From positions 1,860,001 through 1,924,000 of the forward strand of contig JADJXS010000001.1 in assembly GCA_016710275.1 (NCBI GenBank): a stretch of 64,000 bases of DNA, given 5' to 3'. Position numbers and translations under genes: made by a program. Shown here in pieces: positions 1-8,200 of this stretch (within the stretch, counting starts at the first letter, position 1; each line of letters begins with the position of its first letter). The notes beneath the pieces are model-generated. The model was not told the DNA's origin. It made no database searches and saw nothing but the letters and a program-made list of their open reading frames with translations. This stretch comes from Phycisphaerales bacterium (lineage in GTDB: Bacteria; Planctomycetota; Phycisphaerae; UBA1845; Fen-1342).

Positions 1-195
1 CCGCGCCCCGGGCGCCTGACCCCGATTCGACCGCGCCTTGCGGCGCTCCATTCCGCCGAAGATTCAGGTTCACCAGGTTCGTCGTCACCTGCTGATCGCA
101 GGCCGAACGCGGTGCGCCGTGCGCGTTACACTCCCGGTTGTTGCCCCTGAACGGCCCTAGCCGGCGCATCCGCCGGTTTGCGAGAGGATCGAGCC

Positions 196-1446
196 ATGCC
201 GAAGAAGTCTGTTCGAGACCTGCCGGTGAGCGGCCGGCGCGTGCTGGTTCGCGCGGATCTAAACGTTCCCCTGGACGCTGCGCAGAAAATCACGGACGAC
301 CGCCGCATCCGTGAGTTTTTGCCCACACTGCGGCACGTGGTCGAGCGGGGAGGGCGGGCGATCGTGCTCAGCCATCTCGGCCGGCCCAAGGGCGATCCGG
401 CTGCGGATCGCGTGTTTTCGCTCGCGCCGTGCGCCGTGCGAATGCAGGAGCTGCTGGGCCGCCCGGTGCGCTTCGTGCCGGAATGCACGGGTCCGGCCGC
501 GAGCGACGCGGTTGCAGCGCTGCGCGACGGCGAGGCGCTGCTGCTGGAGAACGTCCGCTTTCACAAGGCGGAGACGGTCATTGACTCGGCGAAGAAGAAT
601 CCCGACGGCAAGCTGACCGCGGAGCAGGAGGCGTCGCGAGCGGCGTTCGCCGCGTCCTTGGCGGCCCATGGGGAGGCGTTTGTCAACGACGCGTTCGGCA
701 CCTGCCATCGGCGGCACGTCAGCATGTACGACGTGCCGGCGCTGCTGCCGCGCGGAATGCGTGCAACGGGCTTTCTTGTGGAGAAGGAGCTGCGCTATCT
801 CGGCGAAGCGCTCAGCCGGCCGCGCCGCCCCTTTGTCGCGATTCTCGGCGGCGCCAAGGTGAGCGATAAGATCGGCGTGATCAACAACCTGCTTTCGCGC
901 GTGGACGCGATCCTGATCGGCGGGGCGATGATGTTCACCTTCTGGGCGGCGCAAAACCGCGGCGTCGGCCGCTCGCTGTGCGAGCGCGACAAGGTGGAGG
1001 TGGCGCGCGGCCTCCTGGAGAAGGCCGGCGGACGCATCATCCTGCCGACGGACGCGGTGGCGGCCTCGGCGCTGGCCGCCGGCGCGGAGACGACGCTGGT
1101 CGAGGGCGAGATTCCGGCCGACCTGATGGGGCTGGACGTCGGGCCGCAATCGCTTGCCGATTTTTCGAACCGGCTGCGCGGCGCGGGCACGATCGTGTGG
1201 AACGGGCCGTTGGGCGCCTTTGAGACGCAGCCGTTTGATCGCGGCACGATCGAAATCGCAAAGGCGGTTGCCGAGGCCACCTCCGCGGGCGCCACGTCGA
1301 TCATCGGGGGTGGGGATTCCGCCGCTGCGGTCGAACAGGCCGGGCTGGCGTCGCGCATGTCGCACATCAGCACCGGCGGCGGCGCCTCGCTTGAATTCCT
1401 GGAGGGTCGCGCGTTCGGGCCGATCGAGGTGCTGGACGACGCCTGA
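196..1446 (+). CDS. pgk: Phosphoglycerate kinase
   Basis: Cytoplasmic glycolytic/Calvin-type enzyme that transfers phosphate between 1,3-bisphosphoglycerate and ADP. The 416-residue product has the family signature RADLNVPL near residues 19-26, the substrate-binding arginine/histidine region in the N-domain (SHLGRPKGD), and the C-domain nucleotide loop IIGGGDSAAAV (GGGDS at about 371-375) followed by STGGGASLEFLEG. It is slightly longer than the usual 390-400 residues, with a small insertion around KKNPDGKLTAEQE. The ATG at 196 is chosen because GAGAGG lies at 182-187; an in-frame TTG at 178 is less likely. The gene is first in a same-strand run with rpe and accD. Confidence 0.97.
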   Translation: MPKKSVRDLPVSGRRVLVRADLNVPLDAAQKITDDRRIREFLPTLRHVVERGGRAIVLSHLGRPKGDPAADRVFSLAPCAVRMQELLGRPVRFVPECTGPAASDAVAALRDGEALLLENVRFHKAETVIDSAKKNPDGKLTAEQEASRAAFAASLAAHGEAFVNDAFGTCHRRHVSMYDVPALLPRGMRATGFLVEKELRYLGEALSRPRRPFVAILGGAKVSDKIGVINNLLSRVDAILIGGAMMFTFWAAQNRGVGRSLCERDKVEVARGLLEKAGGRIILPTDAVAASALAAGAETTLVEGEIPADLMGLDVGPQSLADFSNRLRGAGTIVWNGPLGAFETQPFDRGTIEIAKAVAEATSAGATSIIGGGDSAAAVEQAGLASRMSHISTGGGASLEFLEGRAFGPIEVLDDA

Positions 1447-1531
1447 ACGGCGGCGCGCTGCGCGGGGCCGTTCGCACGTCGTGCGGGTCATTCCGCGTGC
1501 CGCGTGCGGCGGGAACCGCTATGATTCCGGG

Positions 1532-2221
1532 ATGAGCACGCGCCCGAACATTCTGATCGCCCCTTCTCTGCTGAACGCGGACTTCGGGCAGCTTGCCCGC
1601 GAGATCGCGTCCGTGGAGGCGGCAGGCGCGGAGTGGCTGCATCTCGACATCATGGACGGGCATTTCGTGCCGAATCTTTCGTTCGGCGTGCCGGTGGTCT
1701 CGTGCATCGACGAGTGCACCGACCTGTTCCTCGACACGCACCTGATGATCGCGGACCCGGGCAAGTTCGCGCCGGCGTTCGTCGAGGCCGGCGCAGACGG
1801 CATCACCTTTCACATCGAGGCGACACGCGAGCCGCGCGAACTGTGCCGACAGTTGCGCGACCTGGGCGTGCAGGTCGGCGTCGCGCTGAATCCGTCCACC
1901 CCCGCGGAGGCCGTGCTCGACATTCTCCCGCTGGTCGACCTGGTGCTGGTGATGACGGTGTGGCCGGGATTCGGCGGGCAATCGCTGATCGCCGACTGCC
2001 TCAAGAAGGTGGAGACGCTGGCGGCCCAGATGCCCGCCACGCAGCGCATTCAGGTGGACGGCGGGGTCAACGCCGAAACCGTGCCGATCGCGGTTCGTGC
2101 CGGGGCGGACACGCTGGTGGCCGGTTCGGCGCTGTTCTCGGGCGGCGATCCGGCGGCGGCCTTCGCCGACCTCGTGCAGCGGGCCGCGGCGGCGCGGGTG
2201 CTGCAGGAGCGTCCGGCATGA
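1532..2221 (+). CDS. rpe: Ribulose-phosphate 3-epimerase
   Basis: Interconverts ribulose 5-phosphate and xylulose 5-phosphate in the pentose phosphate pathway. The 229-residue TIM-barrel protein shows the family motifs in order: APSLLNADFGQL at the start, HLDIMDGHFVPN with the metal-binding His and Asp, DTHLMI, MTVWPGFGGQ, and the phosphate-binding IQVDGGVN and AGSALF near the end. The ATG at 1532 places the conserved APSLL motif at the expected distance; longer upstream readings would run back into pgk. Its TGA overlaps the ATG of the next gene (ATGA at 2218-2221), so the two are probably translationally coupled. Confidence 0.96.
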   Translation: MSTRPNILIAPSLLNADFGQLAREIASVEAAGAEWLHLDIMDGHFVPNLSFGVPVVSCIDECTDLFLDTHLMIADPGKFAPAFVEAGADGITFHIEATREPRELCRQLRDLGVQVGVALNPSTPAEAVLDILPLVDLVLVMTVWPGFGGQSLIADCLKKVETLAAQMPATQRIQVDGGVNAETVPIAVRAGADTLVAGSALFSGGDPAAAFADLVQRAAAARVLQERPA

Positions 2222-2805
2222 TCGTAGTGCTGACGCCTTGCGCGCCGTCGGAATGGCGCGCCGAGGGACGGTTGCTGGGGCGTGTCGAGTTGAGCGTCAG
2301 CGCGGAGGCGCCGGAGCGGCTCGAGCAGTGGGCGGCGGTACTGAAGTCTCTGCCCGTCGCGCGCATCTATCACGGTCCGGACGAGCTGGCCACGCGGACG
2401 GCCCGCGAGTTGGGGAAGCGCTCGCGAATCAGCGTGCGGAAGCTGGCCGGTCTGGCGGCGGTCGATGTCGGTCTGTGGGCGGGGTTGTCTGACGCGGATC
2501 TGGAAAACCGCTTCGAAAGCACCTATCACGAACTGCTGGAGTCGCCGTTTCACGTCACCGCGCCGCAGGGCGAGAACCTGGGCGAGGCGGCCGACCGGCT
2601 GGAGGCGGCGCTGCGCCGCGCGACGCGCGGCCTGCGCGAGGACGAAGCGGTGGCGGTGGTGCTGCGACCGCTGGCGCTTTCTCTGCTTCGACAGCGCCTG
2701 ACCGGCGCGGAGGAGACGCGCGTGTGGGAATCGCTGGGCGAGGCGGATGAGCCGGTGATCGTGGAGATTCAGCCTGCGGCGGCGGCGCGCCGCGCGAAAT
2801 CGTGA
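2218..2805 (+). CDS. Degenerate histidine-phosphatase-fold protein
   Basis: The 195-residue protein follows the layout of the phosphoglycerate-mutase/histidine-phosphatase family. It has an N-terminal strand, EGRLLGRVELSVS in the place of the usual EGR..G..D.PLS segment, ELATRTARELG like the RA.QTA helix, VGLWAGLSDADLENRF like the GEWEGL segment, and GENLGEAADRLE like GES..D...R. The catalytic RHG triplet is replaced by TPC, and the late H of the usual SHGG position is replaced in VVLRPLALS. It therefore probably lacks phosphohistidine chemistry and may be a pseudo-enzyme; its role is unknown. It is translationally coupled to rpe and ends 14 bases before the accD start. Confidence 0.7.
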   Translation: MIVVLTPCAPSEWRAEGRLLGRVELSVSAEAPERLEQWAAVLKSLPVARIYHGPDELATRTARELGKRSRISVRKLAGLAAVDVGLWAGLSDADLENRFESTYHELLESPFHVTAPQGENLGEAADRLEAALRRATRGLREDEAVAVVLRPLALSLLRQRLTGAEETRVWESLGEADEPVIVEIQPAAAARRAKS

Positions 2806-2819
2806 GAGAGGGCACCCGC

Positions 2820-3644
2820 ATGTCAGAGACGCCGGCCGCACCGCGGCAGGGGATGGAGATTCCGGAGGGCATGTGGATCCGCTGCACCAAGTGCGGCGCG
2901 ATGATCTACCGCGGAATCCTGGAGGAATCGCTGCACGTCTGCCCGGAGTGCGACCATCACTATCGGATCGACGCGCGCGCCCGGATTCAGCAGCTCGCCG
3001 ACCCCGGCACCTTCGAGGAGTTTCTCGCCGACCTGGAGTCCACCAACCCGCTCGAGTTCACCGATCGCATTCCCTACGAGGAGCGGCTGGAGCAGGTGAA
3101 GGCCCAGACGCAGGAGCGCGAGGCGATCGTCACGGGCAAGGCGTTCATCAAGGGCCGCGGCGTCATCCTCGGCGTGATGAACTCCGAGTTCATCATGGGC
3201 TCGATGGGGGCGGTCGTCGGCGAAAAGGTCTGCGCCGCGGCGGAGCGCGCCCTGGCGGAGCAACTGCCGCTCGTGATGATCACGGCCAGCGGCGGCGCGC
3301 GAATGATGGAAGGCATGGTCTCGCTGGTGCAGATGGCCCGTACCTCGGCGGCGATTGCGCGGTTGGACCAGGCCGGCGGGCTGTACATCGTCGTGCTGAC
3401 GGACCCGACCACCGCCGGCGTGGCGGCCAGCTTCGCCATGCTCGGCGACGTGACGCTGGCCGAGCCGGGGGCGCTGGTCGGCTTTGCCGGGCCGCGCGTC
3501 ATCGCAAACACGATCCGCGCAGCGCTGCCGGACGGCTTTCAGCGCTCTGAGTTCATGCAGGAGCACGGCTTCGTCGACCGCATCGTGCACCGCCGGGACC
3601 TGCGCAGCGAGATTGCACGGATCATCGACTACTGCGGCAAGTAG
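2820..3644 (+). CDS. accD: Acetyl-CoA carboxylase carboxyltransferase subunit beta
   Basis: Beta subunit of the carboxyltransferase that, with AccA, moves the carboxyl group from biotin to acetyl-CoA to make malonyl-CoA. The 274-residue product begins with the four-cysteine zinc ribbon (CTKCGAMIY followed by CPEC) that marks AccD. It continues into the crotonase-type carboxyltransferase fold with SGGARMMEG, DPTTAGVAASFAMLGD and the acyl-CoA-binding GFAGPRVI. The ATG at 2820 has GAGAGAGG at 2804-2811, which is a better start than the GTG at 2802. accA is not in the window. Confidence 0.96.
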   Translation: MSETPAAPRQGMEIPEGMWIRCTKCGAMIYRGILEESLHVCPECDHHYRIDARARIQQLADPGTFEEFLADLESTNPLEFTDRIPYEERLEQVKAQTQEREAIVTGKAFIKGRGVILGVMNSEFIMGSMGAVVGEKVCAAAERALAEQLPLVMITASGGARMMEGMVSLVQMARTSAAIARLDQAGGLYIVVLTDPTTAGVAASFAMLGDVTLAEPGALVGFAGPRVIANTIRAALPDGFQRSEFMQEHGFVDRIVHRRDLRSEIARIIDYCGK

Positions 3645-3750
3645 CGGCGAAGGCGGCCGCATTCGCGGGGTCCGACGGCGCGGCTTTGCCGCGGTTGCGC
3701 GGCGCCGGGCACGGATCCGCAACCCGTCACCCGTTTCTTCCGGGGACATC

Positions 3751-4077
3751 ATGTTGATTGCAATCAGCGGCGCGAAGGCGCTTGAGGAGCTTCAGAACCC
3801 GCTCGTGCTATTCGGGCTTCTGGGGCAGTTCGTCTTCATGGGGCGATTCGTGGTGCAGTGGTATGTGTCCGAGCGCCGCGGGCAGAGCCACATCCCGATC
3901 GCATTCTGGTACCTCAGCATCGCCGGCGCGCTGATGCTGCTGGTCTACTCCTGGCTGCGCGAGGACATCGTCTTCATCCTCGCGCAGACGCTGGGACTGT
4001 TCATCTATGTGCGGAACCTGATGCTGATTCACCGCCACGCCAAGCGCGTGCGGGAGGCCGCGGCGGGGTTGTCATAG
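3751..4077 (+). CDS. Lipid A biosynthesis N-terminal (LAB_N) domain membrane protein
   Basis: The 108-residue protein has three predicted membrane helices and the conserved core GQFVFMGRFVVQWYVSERRG followed by SHIPIAFWYLSI. These are features of the LAB_N domain, which is found alone or at the N-terminus of some lipid-A-disaccharide synthases and resembles a half PQ-loop transporter. Here it stands alone; no LpxB catalytic part or other lipid A gene is nearby. The function is inferred only as inner-membrane and envelope-related. The ATG at 3751 is preceded by GGGGAC at 3742-3747. The last codons overlap the end of a convergent gene by six bases. Confidence 0.8.
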   Translation: MLIAISGAKALEELQNPLVLFGLLGQFVFMGRFVVQWYVSERRGQSHIPIAFWYLSIAGALMLLVYSWLREDIVFILAQTLGLFIYVRNLMLIHRHAKRVREAAAGLS

Positions 4078-4452
4078 CGCTTCGGGTGACTCGCCGATAT
4101 CCACGATCGCGCAGGCAAAGATCACATTCAGTCCCATCGCGGAGGCGTGCTCCAGCAGCTCGGCGCTGTCGGCGCCCGGATTGATGAACAGCTCGGCGGG
4201 GTTGGCCATCGCGATCTCGGGCAGCACCTGCAGGCCGACCTCCGGCGGCAGGTAGAGCGCCACGCGATCGGGCGGTTCGGGCAGCTCATCGAGGCTGCGA
4301 TACACCGGCAGCCCCTCGATCTCCCCGCCGCGCGGGTTCACGGGATAGACGGTCCACCCCTGTCGGTGATAGGCACGGACAGCGCGGTTGCCGAATTTGT
4401 TGCGATCCGCCGACGCACCCACCACGGCCACCGATCGTCGAGCAATTTCCAT
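4072..4452 (-). CDS. CoA-binding domain protein (YccU-like)
   Basis: The 126-residue single-domain Rossmann-fold protein of the CoA_binding_2 family has a nucleotide-binding VAVVGASADRNKFGN near the N-terminus, YPVNPRGGEIEGLPVY for the second strand-turn, and LFINPGADS followed by ACAIVDIGE at the end. These proteins bind CoA or a related nucleotide; their physiological role is not settled. It is convergent with the LAB_N gene. GGGAG lies about six bases before the ATG. The gene-free stretch to its right contains its promoter. Confidence 0.88.
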   Translation of the reverse strand: MEIARRSVAVVGASADRNKFGNRAVRAYHRQGWTVYPVNPRGGEIEGLPVYRSLDELPEPPDRVALYLPPEVGLQVLPEIAMANPAELFINPGADSAELLEHASAMGLNVIFACAIVDIGESPEAL

Positions 4453-4874
4453 TCACGTCTCCCGCGGCAACTGCCGGCGCAATTGCCGATTCTTCAGCGC
4501 CGTTGTGCGGAAGTGCAGCAGCAGCGTGCTGACAGTGTATCCGCCGCCCGCAAGCGCGGCTCGAATCGGGAGTTCGGTGCAGCCGGGACACCCGGTGCGC
4601 GCTATGCTCTGAATAGGACAGCCCGAGTGTCCACGCGCTGGGACACTTCGAGGCACTCTCGACACAAGACAAAGGCGGTTCGTTCAACCCCCGTCGCCGC
4701 GATTCGAGCGGCGGGCCATCGGGCCGTCGCATCCGTCGCGCCCGCGTCGGGCACCAGGCAAACCGGCGCGGCGCGCGCCTCGGACCCGGTCTGTCCTCCG
4801 GTGACGGGCCGCTTCGCGCTGCAGTGTGCCGGCGGCGCAGCGCCCGTTCACCGGATCGTTATCGACCTCACGAC

Positions 4875-4934
4875 GCGCCGGCCTGCCCGCCGGCGCATGC
4901 CCCGGTCCCCGCCGCCCCATGACGGCGGGGACCG
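4875..4934. repeat. Two tandem perfect hairpins
   Basis: Seen directly: an 8-bp perfect stem (GCGCCGGC/GCCGGCGC, 6-base loop, 4875-4896) is followed six bases later by a 12-bp perfect stem (CGGTCCCCGCCG/CGGCGGGGACCG, 8-base loop, 4903-4934). No T-run follows, so a simple intrinsic terminator is unlikely. They could be parts of a structured RNA or transcription-attenuating elements. Confidence 0.6.
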
Positions 4935-5105
4935 ACTTCTCACCTCCCGCCGGGCGTTCGCAACCCGCCTCTGTTCATTTCAATTCGACGGAACCGACGC
5001 TTTTTCGTGTGAGTAAATCAGAGAATCGGCGCTTTAGCTGATGGCGGGCCGCGTGTGAGACCACTCCGGGTGCTGGCCCGGCAGGGGCCGATGGCGTCAC
5101 GCAAT

Positions 5106-5136
5106 GGCCGGGAATCACGAAAGCGGCCGGTTTTTT
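5106..5136 (+). terminator. Weak intrinsic-terminator-like hairpin
   Basis: GGCCG at 5106-5110 pairs with CGGCC at 5124-5128, followed by GG and six T (5131-5136). The stem is only five pairs and the loop is 13 bases. It would end plus-strand transcription about 135 bases before the giant gene and after the upstream hairpins. This makes sense only if something is transcribed rightward from the gene-free stretch. Confidence 0.35.
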
Positions 5137-5270
5137 GTCGCCGGATGCAGGTGGGTTGAGGTATCGTTGTCTGGTCGAAGCGCAGGGCATTCCCGCGTGC
5201 TTCGATGAGATTTCGCCCTGGGCAGCACCTCGCGTCCGGACGCACCAGCGATCGAGACAGGAGTCGTGGT

Positions 5271-8200
5271 ATGAACCTGCGCATGCCCAATCCGGAACCG
5301 CGGCAGCGCGCTCGCCGCCTCACTGCTATCGACACGTGGTTGCGCTTTCCGCGCGCCATCGGCGGGGCACCCGTGTGGATCGTCGTTATCGCCACCGCAT
5401 TCGCAGCGCCGGTGCGCGCGGAGATTGTGTGCGCGGACGGGGACGTTGTGGCGACAGCCGTCCCCTCCAACGCCGATGGCGTGCTCGATACCGCATGCCG
5501 AATCTGGGTCTTCGAGGAGCGACAGGGGCGGGCGCTGGCCGCTGCGCTCACGGTGCAGGCAGTGGAGCCGGGCCTCTACGACGCGCCGGGTGCACTGGTC
5601 GCGGTTGAGATTCCGGCCGGCACGCGCGTCAAGAGCCACTACGTCTATGCGAGCGGCTGCGGATCGACAGTGAGCGGATCGGTGACGTTTGATGACGACA
5701 TCCTCGGCGTGATCGTGACGACGGGGCCGTTGAACGCGTCCAACGGGCTGGGCGCAACTGCAGTGAGTTATCCGACCCTGGCTCAAACCGGGGCGGGTTT
5801 CGAGCTGAGCGCGGCGGGGGATCGATTCACCATCGAGGCGAATCACCGCACGCTGACCCTCGTCGCCAGTACGGTTGCCGAGTCGGACGGCGATCAGTTG
5901 CGAGTCATCACGGCCGCCGCCCCCGACTATGTACCCCGCGGATGGTCGCGTCGCCTGCTCGCGCCGCGCAGCAAGGATGCGCACGTCGCTGCGCTCTTCG
6001 TCCGGAATGAGGCGGGTGTGGACGTTCTCTACGCCGGCGGGCAATTCAGCACGGCGGGCGGTTCGACGCAGGTCGCCAACATCGCCCGCTACAACGGATC
6101 ATCGTGGAGCGCTCTCGGGGGCGGAATCAACGGCAAGGTCCATGCGCTCGCCGAGTACAACGGCGAGTTGATTGCGGCGGGGGTCTTCAGTTCCGCCGGG
6201 GGCATCCCGGTCAACAACATCGCCCGCTGGAACGGCGCGGCGTGGGCGCCGTTGGGGGCGGGTTTGCCGGACGACGTCTCGACGCTTGCCGTCTACAACG
6301 GGGAGTTGTACGCCGGAGGCGCGTTCTCATCCGCCGGCGGTCGGTTTACGGGCGGGTTTGATCGGCTGGCGAGGTGGAACGGGACCACGTGGAACTCCGT
6401 CGGCGCCGGTTTCAACAACGCGGTGGTGACGCTGGCGGTGCATGATGGAGCGCTCTACATCGGCGGCGCTTTCACGTTTGCCGGCTCCAACTTCGTCGCC
6501 CGGTGGGATGGCGCCACGCTCTCCGGCGTCGGCGGCGGGATGGGCAATGGGGTCAACGCGCTGGTCAGCTACAACGGCGCGCTCCACGCCGGAACGCTGA
6601 TCAATCCCGGCGCGTCCGCCTGGATGTTCGACGGTGTCAACTGGCAAGCCCTCGGGGCGGGCCTCAGTTCGCATGTGTACGAGATGTGCGTTCACAACGG
6701 CGAGTTGTACGCGCTGGGCATGTTCGGCAACATCAACGGCGTCGGGGCCGCCAATCACATCGCCCGTTGGAACGGACTTTCCTGGAGCGCCGCCGGCACC
6801 GGCGTGCCCGCGGCGGCACGGTTAGGCGAGAACTGCGCCATGGCGTCGTTCGGCGGAAACCTGATCCTCAGCGCCATGTCCCAGGGATATGACAGCAACA
6901 TTGGTTCGCCGGTTCCGACGGAGAGCGCATTCGGCGGATTGGGCCGCTGGAACGGCTCGGACTGGGCGACCTATGCCAGCGGCGTTTCGCACGAACAGCC
7001 CGGCGCGGGTGGGCTGCACCTCGGCCCGTTCGCCATGACCGCGCTCAACGGCGACCTGTTCGGCGTCGGCGTATTCAACCACGCCGGGGACACCTCGGCC
7101 CGAAATGCGGCGCGCTTCAACCTGCGCGACTGGAGCGGCCCGCGATGGTCGGCGCTCGGCTCCGGGCTGACGCACACGACGTATTGGATGGAAAACCCGC
7201 AGGCGGTCTCCACATACGGGTCGTCGGTGGTCGCCCTGGGAACCTTCACGCACGCGGGGGGCGCTCCCGCGTCCAACATCGCAGCGTGGAACGGTGCGTC
7301 GTGGTCGGCGCTCGGGGCGGGTTTGGATGCTGTCGGGTATGTCGCTCTGGAGCACGAAGGCTCATTGTACGTCGGGGGGGCATTTAACAATGCCGGCGGC
7401 GTCGCGGCTCCGAAGATCGCCCGCTGGGATGGTGCGCAGTGGCATGCGGTCGGCGGCAGCGTCACAGCGGGTTCGTATGTAATCGACTTGGCCGTATTTG
7501 AAGATGAGCTGGTCGCATGCGGTGCGTTCACTGAAATCGGCGGCGTGAGCGCGGCGGGGATAGCCCGCTGGAACGGCATGACCTGGACGTCCATGGGCGC
7601 TGCGGACGGGTTATTGATTGGGGTTCAAAGCTACGCCGGCAAGCTCTATCTGGGCGGGCGATTCCGCCACATCGATTCGGTCCCGGCAGCGGGGATTGCG
7701 GCGTGGGACGGCGCGACGTGGAGCGCGGTCGGTCGGGGAATCGACCTGGCTGCCCAGGACCAGTTCATCGGTGTTCAGGATTTCGCCGTTCACGACGGCG
7801 AGTTGATTGTCAGCGGCAATTTTGCGTCGGCGGGCGGTTCGCTGTCGCCGCGGATCGCGCGCTGGAATGGTTGCACCTGGCTGCCCGTCGAGCGCGGCCT
7901 CGGGCTGCACTCCTTGTACGACGTGGTCAGTGTCGATGACGGGCTGGGATCAGGCCCCGGGCTGTATGTGAGCGGCGCGTTTTGGACGACGGGCGACTCC
8001 GACACGCGCGGGTTGGTACGCTGGGGTCGCGGTGCGGGCGCTTCGCGGCTGTATGTCGACGCCGATGCATCCCCCGGCGGCGATGGAGAGTCCTGGGCGG
8101 GTGCATTTCAGACGCTTCAGCAGGCGCTGACCGTCGCCGAAATGTCCGGCGGCGTGGTGAGCGAGATCTGGATGGCCGAGGGCGTGTACAGGCCGGCCGG

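Larger units (their letters stand above)
4453..5270. other. Gene-free stretch with several hairpins
   Basis: No convincing protein gene was found in these 818 bases. On the minus strand a 70-codon open frame abuts the CoA-binding gene and has GC-rich third positions near its end, but no recognisable domain or clear start. The stretch holds inverted repeats at 4626-4647, 4875-4896 and 4903-4934, and a short hairpin followed by six T at 5106-5136. It presumably carries the divergent promoters of both flanking genes and could encode a small RNA. Confidence 0.5.

Noticed and set aside
1..195. Partial gene at the left edge
   Set aside because: No frame gives a recognisable protein end; too short to support.
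4700..4950. RNase P RNA
   Set aside because: The minus strand has a vague GGAGGACAGACCGGG resemblance but lacks the conserved GAGGAAAGTCCGGGC and the 3' partner motifs.
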